Below are positions 22,612 to 34,001 of a stretch of DNA of 64,000 bases, in pieces (position 1 is the first letter of the stretch; every line of letters begins with the position of its first letter). Below the pieces are notes generated by a model, which worked only from the letters and a program-made list of their open reading frames with translations, was not told the DNA's origin and did no database searches. The position numbers were made by a program, and so were the translations under genes. Origin of the DNA: Neoceratodus forsteri (lineage: Eukaryota > Chordata > Ceratodontiformes > Ceratodontidae); NCBI GenBank assembly GCA_016271365.2, contig CM057456.1, positions 1,399,309,001-1,399,373,000 on the forward strand, read 5' to 3'.

Positions 22612-22702
22612 ATTGGAGAATACCCTGGAAGAAACAAGATTGCTATGGTAATTATTTCTTCTTACCCCCTGAATTCTCCAATATTCCTAACTCTTGCAGA
22701 CT
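22612..22702. repeat. DIRS-B internal complementary region
   Basis: The first half ('accctggaagaaacaagatt') is complementary to the left outer end. The second half ('attctccaatattcctaact') is complementary to the right outer end near 41762-41797. This directly links this half to the right-hand half across the insertion. Confidence 0.83.
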
Positions 22703-22799
22703 AAAAAGCAGTACCTTTGTAGGTGGGCACAGAACCTACTTGGGAAACAGGCACTGCAGCACTGCTATGCCAAACCTGGCTTCACTTCTGGACTGGGTG

Positions 22800-23800
22800 T
22801 ACAGGCTATAGTGGTTTGTAAAGGTGTGAACTGTCCTCTAGGTAGCTGCTTTACAGATTTCCAACAATGGAACATCCCTGGCAGCTGCTATAGTAGCAGC
22901 TGTTCCCCTTGTGGGATGAGCTCTCAGTCCTGCTGGAGGCTCCTTTCCTGCTTTTGAATCGTAAAACTGAATGCACTTAACTATCCAGAGAGAAACAGAC
23001 CTTTTAGATGCTGGATTTCTATTACCCACATCCCCATAAGTCAGGAACAGCTACTGTCTGCTCTGCCTATGATCTTTAGTGTGAATCATGTAGCAGCTCA
23101 GGGCCCTCTTGACATCAAGACTGTGGAGTCGATGCTCACCTGAACTACAGTGCTCAGTGAAAAAGACTAGCAAAGTTATGGACTAGTTTAAGTGGAAATC
23201 AGAAACCACCTTAGGAAGGAATTTCCAATTTGTTCTCAAAACCACCTTATCCCCACGGAATGAGATGAAGTCTTTCTCAATACACAAAGCCGGAAGTTTA
23301 CTAATCCTTCTAGCAGAAGTGATGGCTACCAGAAACACTGTTTTCCAGATAACATACTTCAAATGAGCTGAGATCATGGGCTCAACAGGCGGGCCCATGA
23401 GCCGGGCAATGCAGACATTCAGGTCCCAAGCTGGCACCTGTTCCCTGTGAGGGGGATGCAAGTGGGCCAAACCTTTGAAGAACCTTTTGAAAATAGGGTT
23501 GGCTGTCATGGAGGCACCCTTTCCAGATGAAATGTAAGCAGATAATGAAGCCAAGTGGTGAGCTGCAAGCCCAGAGAATGCAAATGGGTAAGGTAGTCCA
23601 GCAATGCTGGAATCCCTGCTTGTTCTGGTAAGACATCATTGGTGGAGCACCAAACAGAAAACATTTTCCACTTTGAAGCACAGGTTTTTTTGGTAGAGGG
23701 CTTCCTAAAACCTCGTAAAACATCCAGAACACTTTCCGAGAGATGCAAACCTGCATACTGCACAGAGCCATGCCTTGAGCCTGAGGGATCTGAGGTTTTG
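22800..23800 (-). pseudogene. DIRS-B tyrosine recombinase
   Basis: Frames 23554-23183 and 23029-22838 cover most of a tyrosine recombinase. They show 'FFKGLAHLHPPHREQVPAWDLNVCIARL', box I arginine in 'ITSARRISKLPALC', then 'LRAHPTRGTAATIAAARD' with the H-x-x-R pair and 'PLLEICKAAT'. The N-terminal piece 'SRKPSTKKTCASKWKMFSVW' lies in frame 23763-23506. The final tyrosine region falls below 22838 in a broken frame. Closely similar to DIRS-A in order and spacing. Confidence 0.8.
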
Positions 23801-24140
23801 GTACTGGATCCTCCCTTGGTTGGAGGTTAACAGGCTGTGCCTCCGAGGGAGGTGTACTGGCTTTCCCGCAGACATGGAGAGCAGCAGAGAGTACCATGGC
23901 TGCCTGGCCCAGTCTGGTGCTATTAAGATCATTAATGCTGGCTAGGATCTGAGTTTACTTAGAATCCTGCAGATCAGAGGAAAGGGAGGAAAGGCATGGA
24001 GTTGTCTCCCTGACCAGTCCAGAGTCAGAGCATCCAGGGGTATTGCACCCCCGGCTGGTGGTCTGCAGCAATACTGTGGCAGGGGGTGATTTTCATGGGA
24101 CACAAAGAGATCTATCTCTGGGGTGCCCCATTCTGAACTC

Positions 24141-24150
24141 TGTCACAAAC
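24141..24150. repeat. 10-bp direct repeat, left flank of the DIRS-B insertion
   Basis: 'tgtcacaaac', repeated exactly at 38105-38114. The pair brackets the foreign 14 kb block, so it is the likely target-site duplication of whatever first inserted here. Confidence 0.75.
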
Positions 24151-25099
24151 CCACTCAGCAGGTCAGCCCTCTACTACCAAAGTGCCAACCTCAGAGCGCA
24201 GTCTTGTGAACAGTTAACAGAAACAGGGTAACCCTCCTGTCTGTTCATGGGTTCAAATCAACCTTTGGTCTCAAGTCTTGGAGGGATTCAAATTGTGAAC
24301 CTCTTGTTAGCGTACCCAATGTACAGGCTCAGATAATTCTGTCTTTGGGGGGCCAGATATCTTTGCCTACGGGCACCTAACCAGGTGCACAGAAATTAAC
24401 CCTTAAAAACTGTAATAAAAGACCTCAGATTTAAAACGCTTACCTTTTTCCAGTTTGGTATCACCATTCAAGCTTATGTACAGTGTCTGTTTTAACCAAA
24501 TATACTCCACTTGTAAAAGAAAAGAAATCAAAGACAGACCAAGTAGGCTATAAAAATAGTTTTACTAAAATAGATAAAAAATATGTAAAACATAAAATAG
24601 AGAACTATTATATCACAAGACATACAAATCTATTAAAAGAACAAAGTTTTAACAGTACAGTTCCTACTACAGTACTTAGATTTGTCTCTCTCTCTCTAAA
24701 TACCTGCTTAAAGTGCTCAAAGATGTTTCTTTGTCAGAGTCTAGATAAAAGTGTGCCTCTGAAGTTAAACAGAATATTGTCTAACAGCAGTCGAAGTTTG
24801 AAAATGTGGAGAGGTTCTGGAAAGCTAACTTTGTCATAAGTTTCTGTAAGCTATTATTGTTTGTAAGTTGTGTTTTAAAATTGGCCTAAATCCTTAAGAA
24901 CTTTCTGGAAAGCCCTCCCACCCACTTCTTGCATTAGCCTTTCTTAAATACAGTAGAGCCACTGGGGGTTGAGCTTAAAGGCTGGGAGGGATGAGTTTAG
25001 GGAGTTGCAAACTTCCCCTGCGAGCAAACTCTTAAGGCTAATAGTCAGGTGGCGAAAAGTTCAGCCACTCAAGTGTTGCAAGTTTAAAAGTCTTGGACT
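24151..25099. other. left part of unidentified element X
   Basis: A sequence unlike DIRS, CR1 or L2. It includes 'aataaaa' near 24415 and an AT-rich part with a 118-codon frame (24483-24839) lacking any domain I know. The right border with CR1-C is approximate. Confidence 0.4.
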
Positions 25100-25169
25100 A
25101 GTGGGGAACCTGGTGCCTCAGCCAAGGAAACCTACTTGGAGGGGGATGGGACCACATGTCATTAGGGCC

Positions 25170-26700
25170 GGCATCTTTGGGAGGGTGGTGGGGTGCACAG
25201 GGTGTGGGGCAGCCATGATACTGGACTGGGCTTGGAAGTTTGGTGGCTGCCCAGTGTGCTACCAGCTGGCACAGCTTAGGGAGGAGGTTGAAAGGATCAG
25301 GAGACAGCTGGGGGAAGGGGGGAGGTATGGTTGGGAATAGGACAGGGGCTCTCCCACAGGGTTGCACCAAGCACTAGGGGTGGGGGCATAGGGAAAGGAG
25401 TGCAGGAGAGTACTCTTGGGTCGCACAGGGAAACGGGCAGATGGGGCCCAAAAGGAGGATACTACGAAGGAAGCAGGCAGGTAACTGGGGACCCTCACAG
25501 ACGGGGGCCAAAGGGAGGACATTCTCAGGGAAGTAGGCAGATAGCTGGGGCTTGACAGAAGGAAGCAATGGGGGGAGGTGGATCGCACCTTAAGCTCAGT
25601 AACTGCTTCAATTCTCTTCTTCTGTTTCAGGATGAGGGGGGTGATGTAGCCATGACAGGGGTGGTTAGAGATGGAAAGGGAGTAGGGGGCAGGAGGCGCA
25701 GGCTGGATCGCAGGAGGAACAGGGAGGAACTTGGAATGCGGGAAAACGGGGGAAGCAGGGGATCAGAGTAGGAGGATGAGGGGGTACAGGGGGGAAAGCG
25801 CAAGGAAAAGGACCAGAAGTACAAGGAGGATACAGTAAAGGGAGCTGAAGGTTTAGGCCAGGGAAGCATGACAAGCAAGGAGGAGCTAAACAGAGATGGG
25901 AAGGAAGGGAGGACTAGCCAGGCTAGTTTAGCAGATGCTGGGGAAGGACCAGTCGCGAGCAGTAACGGTGGGGGTAGCGAGGTACAGAAGGATATTCAGG
26001 AGGACGAGAGGCATAGGATCGGAGGGGAGGGGGTGGCCAGGGCAAATAAGGAGGGGATGGCAGGTGGGACCCAGATAGGAGGAGGAGCAAGGAGCCGGCT
26101 GGGGGGAGGGGCCAGTAGAAAGGATGAGGGACATGGAAGGGGTGGGAATGGAGGAAAAGGGCAGTCAGAGTGTTCCTGTTGGGTGACTCCATGATCGGGG
26201 GGATCAAATGGGATAGAAAGGGAGAAGCCTGCCCAGTTAGAAAGAAAACGCTTCCCTGGACTAACGGTGCACAGGGCCAAACATGAGGTATATCAGCTGG
26301 CAAAGGATTGTGGCGGTTGCCCAGACATACTGGTCCACCTGTGTACCAATGACATTGAGGGAAATAGTGAGCTAGAGATACAGGCAAGGTTCAGGGAGCT
26401 TGCCAGGGTCTGTCATGATATATGATGCGCAATTTCCTTCTCGGAAATCCTGCCAGTGCCAAGGGCTAGTGGGGAACACAAGAGAAAGATTAGGGTGATA
26501 AACCAGTGGCTCAGGCAGTGGTGTGGGGCCAGAGGGTATGGGTTGATGGGGAATTGGGGAGAGAGAGACCTGGAAGGATAAGGGGCTGTATGCTAGAGAT
26601 AGGCTCCCTCTCAAATCGGAGGGGAAGGAAATCCTTAAGTTGAAAATAGATGGGTTCATTAGTGAAAGGTGGGGTTTAAACTGGGCAGGCTTCTCCTAGG
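25170..26700 (+). pseudogene. CR1-C ORF1: zinc finger, coiled coil and esterase
   Basis: The start of ORF1 reads 'VVGCTGCGAAMILDWAWK' then 'GGCPVCYQLAQLREEVERIRR': a C-x2-C ... C-x2-C finger followed by a heptad-like coiled coil, the usual CR1 ORF1 opening. A long G/R/E-rich spacer follows in several frames. Near 26190 'LLVGDSMIGGI' and near 26325 'ILVHLCTNDIEGNSELEIQ' are the GDS and G/C-TND blocks of an SGNH-type esterase, known in CR1 ORF1 proteins. Stops fall between them. A pyrimidine tract with 'tttcag' near 25610-25629 looks like a 3' splice site. L2-D cuts the end. Confidence 0.65.
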
Positions 26701-28656
26701 AAAAACTAGGTTGGGGAATGATGGGCTAGACATGAAGTTACTATCTCTGACCCTTGATGTTCTGATCCAACCCATTACAATGCTATTTAATAAATCCTTG
26801 GCCCTAGCTCAATTTCCGGAAGTATGGAAGCAAGCCCTGGTAACTCCAGAGCACACGAATGGAGACAAGGCACTGGTAACTAACTACAGGCCAATATCTA
26901 TCCTCTCCCCCACTACCCAAAGCTCTGGAAAAAATCGTGGCAAACCAACTCACAGAATACCTCAACAAGTACAATCTGCTCTGCCCAAACCAACATGGTT
27001 TCCATCAAAAACACAGTACCACCACTGCACTGCTGGCATACTCTGACTATGCGCACAAGGCGCTGGATGAAGGCAGATTGGTGGGGTCCATCTTCATTGA
27101 CCTCACTAAAGCCTTCGACGCTGTCAACCACCCTCGACTGGTACTCCAGCTCCAAAGACTGGGAGTGGCTCCAAATGCCCTAAATTGGTTCAATGATTAC
27201 CTATCACAAAGGAATAAGTGAGTCAAAATCGGGCAAACGTTATCCAGCTCCAGCGATGTACTCCTAGGAATTCCTCAAGGATCAATCCTAGGTCCCTTGC
27301 TTTTCAGCCTCTTTGTTAATGAATTACTAGCGGCCTGTGACACCAAACTCATCCTGTATGCGGACAATGCTGTGCTGCTGAGTAGCAGCACCTCCCAGGC
27401 TGCCCTACAAACATAACTACAGACCTCTTTCAACAAACTTGAGGACTGGTTCTGTAGGCAAAAGCTGCTACTGAACTACAAGAAAACCAAGGCCATGCTT
27501 CATTCCAGCCCCTACAATAAATGCAGGCTCACTCCCCTCGAAATCACCAATAATGCTGGCAAGCAGACTGAGCAGGTACAATCGTTTAAGTACCTAGGGG
27601 TCACCACTGATGACTCCCTCACTTATATGAACCATATTGACTCCCTTGTCAGATCAGTAAATACAAAGATCGGGGTCCTCCATACACATAAGAAATACCT
27701 CACCCTGGAAGCACTCTGAATCTCAGTTTCCAGCCCCATACTCCCCACGACAGACTACGGACTAGTGGTCTATGGAGCTGCCACTGATACTGCACTCAAC
27801 AGGGTCCAAATTGCACTAAATAAGGCATGCCGCCTGACCCTGTGCACAGACCAATGCACTCATACTTGCACCCTATATGAGCATAGAAACTGGCTTAACC
27901 TAAAAGACAGGATCAAATACCAAACCTGTCTCCTGGGTAAGAAGGCACTCCTCGGAAACACCTCACCCTGCATAGGAAACCTGCTTGAGGCCTCTCTCTC
28001 ATCCCACATCACCAGAGGGAGGAAGAATGGAACACTGTCCATCCCATTCTGGCGAACCTCACTTGGGCAGCGCACTTTCTCTTACCAAGCCCCCCTCTGG
28101 CTAAATGAACTCCCGTTGAAACTACAAACACACAGCCCACCACAGTTCAAAATAGGTCTCAAACAGCACCTAAAGTCTAGCTCACAATGCACCTGTTTCT
28201 CAGGCCATACTTGAAAGACTAACCTACACCACCGATAATACCCAGCACGGATACCTAGAAAAACCTGCCCTCATCCCAGCCTAGCCAGGAGCACTAGTAA
28301 GCTATTAATCCTCTTTACCGCTCTGTGTACTGCCCCCAACCCCTCCCACCCACTTTCTCAACCATAGTCTATCAATGGATTTTGGTGGTCTCCAAGGCTC
28401 AGCTACCCAGACTATCATCCTAGACATAGCCTGAATCCTCTTACAATCACTTTGTTTTCCACTGTTTGTCTATAATTCTCATGTACTGCTCTTTAATTGC
28501 CTAATGTGTTGAACCCTGAAACTACTGTATATGTGCTGAACCCTATAACTCCTGTATTTGTGTCTTGTATTATTTGTCCACCCTGACGTGGAACCTTTGT
28601 AAAAGAGCTCACGCTCAAAGGTCTTCCGATATTACAAATAAATAAAAAAAAAAAAT
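26701..28656 (+). mobile_element. L2-type LINE (L2-D) inserted in CR1-C ORF1
   Basis: A 5'-truncated L2 starting at the RT. It ends with hairpin gagc-tcac-gctc at 28605-28616, outer arms 'acctttg'/'caaaggt', and an A-rich tail. The 7-mer 'aaaaact' at 26701-26707 recurs at 28657-28663 and is a plausible target duplication, although poly(A) ambiguity weakens this. CR1-C resumes right after. The same family supplied the tails at 840-1024 and 17334-17605. Confidence 0.78.
26740..28214 (+). pseudogene. L2-D reverse transcriptase
   Basis: RT blocks in order: 'NYRPISIL' near 26880, 'LCPNQHGFHQKHSTTTALLAY', 'GSIFIDLTKAFDAVNHPRLV' (first catalytic Asp), 'GIPQGSILGPLLFSLFVNEL', 'LILYADNAVLLSS' (YADN, with the second Asp changed to Asn) and 'FKYLGVTTDDSLTY'. 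The C-terminal frame 27765-28214 has 'VYGAATDTALNRVQIALNKACRL' and 'YQAPLWLNELPLKLQ'. The YADN change should kill catalysis. Stops at about 27220 and 27415 also interrupt it. Confidence 0.78.
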
Positions 28657-28839
28657 AAAAACTTGTGAAGGGGGGAGGGATGGGAGAAAAGGCTGTCGAG
28701 GGAGGTCCGATAAAGGAGGGACTCTGTCTCCACCCCCCTGAGGAGCTGAAGGAATACAGGAAAAGGCCAACTGGTAAGGTGCGGACCAGGGGAAGACAAA
28801 ATCCCCACGGGAACACGAGCAGGGGAAAAGGAAGTATAG

Positions 28840-29480
28840 GGAAAGGGTGGAAGGTAGTCCTGCTAAATGCCAGGAGCTTGGGCAATAAAATGCCTGAGCT
28901 CCAGGCGATGTTAATTGAGGGACACATGGATGTGGCAGCGGTCACTGAGACCTGGGCCACCACAGGGCACGACTGGGACCTGAACCTGGAGGGTTACACC
29001 ATGTTCAGGAAGGACAGGGGGGAGTGAAGGGGAGGAGGGGTAGCAATAATAGTCAAAAACTGCACTGCAATAGGAGGAGTGGAGGAGGCGGAGGGAAGTG
29101 TGGAGGTGATTTGGGTCACCTTGATAACAAGCGGGGGCAAGAGAGTAAAAATAGGAGTGGTGTACAGACCCCCTGCGCTGGCGGAGGAGCTGGAGGAGAG
29201 TCTGGTGGCTGATGTTGGGAGACACTGCAGATTGGGAAGGGGAAGGGTGGTGGTGTTGGGGGACATAAACATGGCAGGAACAGACTGGGAGACTATGACA
29301 TCCTCGGTGGCCAGGGAACAGAGGTTATTGGATGTCTTTCAGGACGTGTTCCTAACTCAGCAGGTGGGGGAACCGACCAGGGAGAAGTAGATACTGGATG
29401 TGGTTCTGGCAGACAGTGACCAGATTGGGGGCCTGGAGGTAAGGGACCCGTTGGCAGGGAGCGATCATGCCATGGTCTGG
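28840..29480 (+). pseudogene. CR1-C ORF2 endonuclease
   Basis: 'VVLLNARSLGNKMPELQAML' opens the APE-type domain. 'DVAAVTETWATTGHDWDL' carries the catalytic E in TETW. 'GYTMFRKDRG' is followed by a stop at about 29026. In shifted frames come 'VVYRPPA', 'VVVLGDINMAGTDWE', 'LDVFQDVFLTQQVGEPTRE', 'LDVVLADSDQIGGLEV' and 'LAGSDHAMVWFCLN' with the catalytic S-D-H near 29460. All catalytic motifs remain; two or three small lesions break the frame. Confidence 0.8.
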
Positions 29481-31440
29481 TTCTGCCTGAACCTAGGAGG
29501 GGTAGAAGGCTGCACAAGGACGGAGGTAACTGATTTCAGGGGGGCGGATTTCAAGGAAATGGGAAGGATCCTTAAGGAGCACTTGGATGGGATTGGGCCA
29601 GACATGGATGCTAACAGTAGGTGGGAAATCATCAGGAGGGGGGGTGCAGGATGCTACCAGCAGCTGAGCAAGAGTAAGATGAAATGCAGTATGTCCCGAA
29701 AACCCTGCTGGTGGACCAGGGAGGTTCAGGAGGTGGTGAGGGGAAAGAAGACAGCCTATAGGCAATTCAAGTGTTCAGGGAGTGAAAGGGACCAAGGGGA
29801 GTACGAGCTGATGGCCAGAAGGGCCACTGAGGTGGTGAGGAAGGCTAAGGCAAGGAAGGAGCAGAACCTGGCCAGGGAAATTAGGAGAGGGAACAAGGTT
29901 TTTTTTAGATACATAGGGGAAAAACGAAGGGTGAAGGGGCAGATTAGCAGGATTAAAATGGGAGGGATGGGCACAAGACCCAGGGGAGCAGGCTGAGGTA
30001 CTAAATGAGTACTTCGCCTCAGTTTTCACCAAGAAAAATGGGGGCTGCATCATACAAGGGAGGAGATGGCGAAACTGAGGAGGTGGGGACCCTTACCAAT
30101 GGGCGGGTCTGGGGAGGAGGCATCACTGACAGGTGGGGGGAAGGCAAAGCAGGGGGACAAGGTAGTGGAGGTGGAAATCATGGCAGAGACGAAGAAAGTA
30201 CCAGGGCCGGATAAATTACATCCCAGAGTGCTGAAGGAACTGGCGGATGTCCTGGTGAAACCCCTGGCAGAGCTCTTCAGCATCTGTCTGAGGACAGGGT
30301 GGGTGCCCCAGGACTGGAAGGTGGCGCATATAGTGCCTATCCACAAGGGGGGGATCAAGGGAGGTGGCAAGGAACTACAGGCCCGTCAGCCTGACATCGG
30401 TGGTGGGCAAGGTGATGGAGGGCATTGTCAAGGAGAGACTAGGGGGGGACCTGGAAAAGTTGGGGTGCCTGGACGACAGACAGCATGGATTTGTCCCAGG
30501 GAAATCATGTCAGACAAACCTTGTGGAGTTCTATGACTGGGTGACGAGTGCCTTGGACCTGGGTAGATCACTGAACATCCTCTTTCTTGACTTCTGTTGG
30601 ATAATCTGGGAGAAATGGGGGTGGGGAACATGGATAGGCAACTGGCTCCAGAACCGGACCCAGAGGGTCGTGGTTGGCAGGATAGTCTCATCCCCAAGGA
30701 GGGTCATTAGTGGAGTCCCTCAGGGATCAGTCCTTGGGTCCCTCCTGTTCAACGCCTACATCTCTGACAAAAGGAAGGGTGTCAGGAGTGAGATGAGTCT
30801 CTTTGCGGATGACTCAAACCTGGGAGTGGTGGTTGATGGGAAGGAAGGGAGGGTGGCCCTACAGGTGGACCTGGAGGCTCCGGAAAGGTAGTCTAGAAAG
30901 CGGAAGCTGAGGTTCAATGCAGGGAAATGCAAGGTACTGCACCTGGGAGCCAGAAACCCAGGACAAGTGTACACCCTTGGGGAGGAGTGGGGAGTGCTAG
31001 AAGCCTCAATGGCTGAGAGGGACCTGGGAGTAGTGGTGGATGCCAAGATGAACAACTCAGAGACTTGTAGGAGGGTAGTGGCAAAGGCCAACAGGATGCT
31101 TGGATGCATCACTAGGGGGCTCACCTCCAGGAGGAGGGAAGTGATACTCCCATTGTATAACCACTTGGTGAGGCCGCACCTCAAGTACTGCATGCAGTTT
31201 TTGAGGCCACATTTAAGGAAGGACATTGAACTCCTGGAGAGGGTCCAGAGGAAGGCAACCAAAATGATTTGGGGCTTGGGGGATAGGACCTATGGGGAGA
31301 GGCTCAAAGAGCTAAATATGTACACACTGGAAGAGTGAAGGGACCGGGGGATATGATAGAGGTCTTCAGGTACATAAAGGGGGTAATAGGGGAGGAGCAT
31401 TCAGGGTGCTCAGAAGGAAGGGGGGCAACTAGAGGGCATG
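29481..31440 (+). pseudogene. CR1-C ORF2 reverse transcriptase
   Basis: Frame 29400-29996 continues from the endonuclease through the linker ('RWEIIRRGGAGCYQQLSKSK', 'RKPCWWTREVQEVVRGKKTAY'). Later frames give 'KVPGPDKLHPRVLKELADVL', 'NYRPVSLTSVVGKVMEGIVK', 'DRQHGFVPGKSCQTNLVEFY', 'SLNILFLDF' (first catalytic Asp; the next block is deleted), 'VISGVPQGSVLGSLLFNAY', 'LFADDSNLGV' (catalytic ADD) and 'YNHLVRPHLKYCMQFLRPHL'. A small deletion near 30597 removes 'SKAFD'. Otherwise well preserved. Confidence 0.82.
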
Positions 31441-31720
31441 GGTGGAAGCTGGGGGATTCAGGGAGAAAGAAGGATGTGCTACTTCACTGAGAGGGTGGTG
31501 GAGCCATGGAATGTGCTGCCCAGGGGCTGGTGGAGGCAGAAATGGTGGAGGGGTTCAAGAGGGGGTGAGACAGGTACAGGGGAAGGGTTCTGGAAGCAAA
31601 AACCAGTGCAGCGAGAATATCCGGAACTGGGAGAGGGGGGCAGCAAGGTCAGCTCCCAGGGTGGGGGCTGACCAAATGAGCAGACACGCAAGACCATTAG
31701 GCCTATTCTGCTGGCATTTT

Positions 31721-31736
31721 AGTATGTTAGTATGTT
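31721..31736 (+). repeat. CR1-C terminal octamer repeats
   Basis: Two tandem copies of 'agtatgtt'. CR1 elements end in short tandem octamers instead of poly(A). The inverted equivalent is at 54838-54855 in CR1-D. Confidence 0.75.
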
Positions 31737-31738
31737 AG

Positions 31739-32181
31739 CTGGCTTTGCCCACCTCTTTGCATGAGGTCACCTAGCTCCTCCCTGCCAGAATATATATATA
31801 AAAAAATATATCTATACAAAAACAGGATGTCTTTTCAAAGTATTAAATTCTGTAACCTCAGCATAACTCATTTTCTTTTTCAAATGACATTTCTTTGATC
31901 TTTAAGCAGTATCCTCTCTCACACAGACATCAAAGCATTTATGTCTTTCTGCCAGATCGCACATGTGAAAATTTAACTGTTTCCCTTCTGGACGTCAAAC
32001 GTTTACGATTTCCCTCTAGCAACTACAGCTATAATTAACTTAGATAACTAGGAGATCCTTGATCGAGACCGGTTCTGCTCTGTAATTAGCTTCTGGCCTT
32101 CCAGGTAACACCTTGTATCTAAAACGTGTGTGTGTGTGATCTCACATTCTGTTTCAGCATTTCTCAAGAGAGACAGTCCAT
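31739..32181. other. middle part of unidentified element X
   Basis: AT-rich, with a TA run near 31790-31812 and a TG repeat near 32125-32138. No coding features. Lies between the end of CR1-C and the left end of DIRS-C. Confidence 0.4.
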
Positions 32182-32339
32182 AAATACAGGTTACTCACCT
32201 GTAACAGGAGTTCTAGGAATGGTATATGTTGTTCATCCACACTGTTTGGCAGGTTCCTTGCTGCTTTAAATCTTGCCGGAAGGTCTTCAAGCTGGCTCCT
32301 CCCACCCACCCGGGTGGTAAAACTCTCGGCTCCACCCCA
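32182..32339. repeat. DIRS-C left terminus and inverted repeat
   Basis: The outer 61 bp (32182-32242) are the exact reverse complement of 32404-32464. The part from about 32228 to 32339 is the imperfect reverse complement of the right terminus (for example 'taaatcttgccggaaggt' here and 'accttccggcaagattta' there). Confidence 0.9.
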
Positions 32340-32403
32340 TGAAGCCAGAGCTAGCCCGCTGGAAGCCAGGTTGTGCGTTGAAGCCGGGGAGGTCGGGTGG
32401 GTC

Positions 32404-32501
32404 GTGTGGATGAACAACATATACCATTCCTAGAACTCCTGTTACAGGTGAGTAACCTGTATTTCTAGGGACATGGATATGTTGTTCATCCACACTGTCT
32501 G
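32404..32501. repeat. DIRS-C internal complementary region
   Basis: 32404-32464 matches the left end (61 of 61 bp, inverted) and 32465-32501 matches the right end 38013-38049 (37 of 37 bp, inverted). The junction at 32464/32465 shows where the two ends meet in the circular intermediate, so the element borders can be read from it. Confidence 0.92.
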
Positions 32502-32550
32502 TCATACTCCTAGCAGTTCTCCGGGAGGAAGGAGGCAAGGCGCACACCCC

Positions 32551-33887
32551 CTACTTAGGAAATAAAGACTGGAGAACCGAGGCCCCAAAACCAGCATCCC
32601 AGCGTGACTCAAGGTCGATGTGGTAGTAGGTGATGAAGGTGTGTGCTGACTTCCAGGTAACAGCCCTGCAGGTTTCCTGGATAGGGACGTCCCTGTAAGC
32701 AGCCACCGATGCAGTGGTATGGCGGGTAGAATGAGCTCTTATCTCTCTGGGAGGCTCCATGCCCGCCAACCTATAGCAGAGATCTATGCAGGAGGTGACC
32801 CACCTGCCTATCGTCCGCTTGGCTGCAGGTCTGCCAGGTGCGCATCAGTGTAGGTGACAAACAGCTGGTGAACCTCTTCCGAACTTCGGCCGTCCGCTCC
32901 TTATACTAGCGGCGTCTTCTAGGGTCAAAGTATGGAGCCTATATTGGCCTCAAGGTGTTATTAGGGTAGAAGACACCGGCAGAGTCAACACCTGGTTAAG
33001 GTGAAACTCCGACACCACCTCCGGAAGGAATTTCAGGTGGGGCACATAACAACCTTGTCCCTGTGGAAGACCAGATAAGGAGACTCGATGGAAAGCGCCT
33101 GGAGCTCTCCCATCCTTCTGGCTGACACGATAGCCACCAAGAAGGCGGTCTTCCACGACAGGTGAGAGATGTCACACCTGTGCATCGGTTCGAATGGCTT
33201 GCCCATGAGCTTAGCCAATACCAGCAGTAGATCCCACGAAGGTGGAGGCTCTCGCACCGGAGGGGATATGTGATCAAGGCCTTTGAAAAAGCACCCGACC
33301 ACCTTCTCCTGCGCCACCGACTGCTTCCGGCCCGCGCCCGGTAAGCAGAGATAGCTGCCAGAGTACCCAAGGGTCATCGACTGAAGCCCTTGCTGAGAAA
33401 GGGACCACAGGTAGTCCAGAATGCTTGCCAGGAGAACAGGAGGAAGGGTCAGGCCCTTGCCTGACACCAAATGGAATCTCTTCCATTTGAAGGCATAGCA
33501 TTTTCTGGTCAAACTCATACAGGGCGCCTCAATGACGTTGAGGACCTCGTTGGAAAGACCCAAGGCCTGGAACTCTAGCCGCTCAGGAACCAGGCCATCA
33601 GGTGCAGGGATTGAAGGTCTGGATGGAACACCTTCCCCTGATTGACTGAGACCAGGTCCGGGCAGGCTGGAAGCCGCCTTGGGAGCCTGGAGCTGAGACT
33701 GAGGAGATCTGGATACCAGAACTGGCGGGGCCAGTCTGGGGCTACCAGAATCACCTGCGCCTAGTCCCTCCTCGCCTTGAGAAGAACCTTGTGGATCAAG
33801 GGAAATGGGGGAAAGGCGTAGAAGAGGCCCGGGGTCCACGGCCTCGAGAAGGCATCCCCCTGCAGTGAGCCCTGCTGAGGGGGGCAT
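32551..33887 (-). pseudogene. DIRS-C tyrosine recombinase
   Basis: Frame 33887-33033 (284 codons) holds the linker after RNase H, the N-terminal helical domain ('LTRKCYAFKWKRFHL', 'FFKGLDHISPPVREPPPSWDL') and box I arginine in 'AIVSARRMGELQALS'. After a break at about 33033, frame 32769-32551 carries 'IRAHSTRHTTASVAAYRD' (H-x-x-R) and 'TWKSAHTFITYYHID' with the likely nucleophilic tyrosine. Roughly 90 codons between them are in other frames. The most complete recombinase in the window. Confidence 0.83.
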
Positions 33888-34001
33888 GAAACAGTCTCAA
33901 CCGCATTCTCCTGGGGGCAAACAGGTCCACCTGGGCGTGCCCCAGTGGGAGAACAGATCTTTACTACCTCCGGCAGGAGACACCACTCGGGGACGCAGCC
34001 C

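Larger units (their letters stand above)
22189..24150 (-). mobile_element. DIRS-B, recombinase half (interrupted element)
   Basis: Left part of a DIRS element related to DIRS-A: left terminus with 'ttactcaccatagtaat', internal complementary region and recombinase. Similarity to DIRS-A stops at 24150 and resumes at 38105 at the next position of the same gene order. The 10-mer 'tgtcacaaac' occurs at both break points. With one copy removed, the distance between conserved points differs from DIRS-A by only 2 bp. The two parts are therefore one element of about 5.6 kb opened by a 14 kb insertion. Confidence 0.85.
25100..31738 (+). mobile_element. CR1-type LINE with two ORFs (CR1-C), split by L2-D
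   Basis: The longest CR1 in the window: ORF1 (about 25170-26700), then L2-D inside ORF1, then ORF2 with endonuclease and RT (28840-31440). A 3' UTR follows with two copies of the octamer 'agtatgtt' at 31721-31736, the hallmark simple end of CR1. It is strongly purine-rich on the plus strand. Frameshifts are present in ORF1 and ORF2. CR1-E carries the same ORF1-ORF2 type on the opposite strand. Confidence 0.8.

Noticed and set aside
25098..26387. Long minus-strand proline-rich frames
   Set aside because: They are the complement of purine-rich CR1-C ORF1; composition alone explains them.
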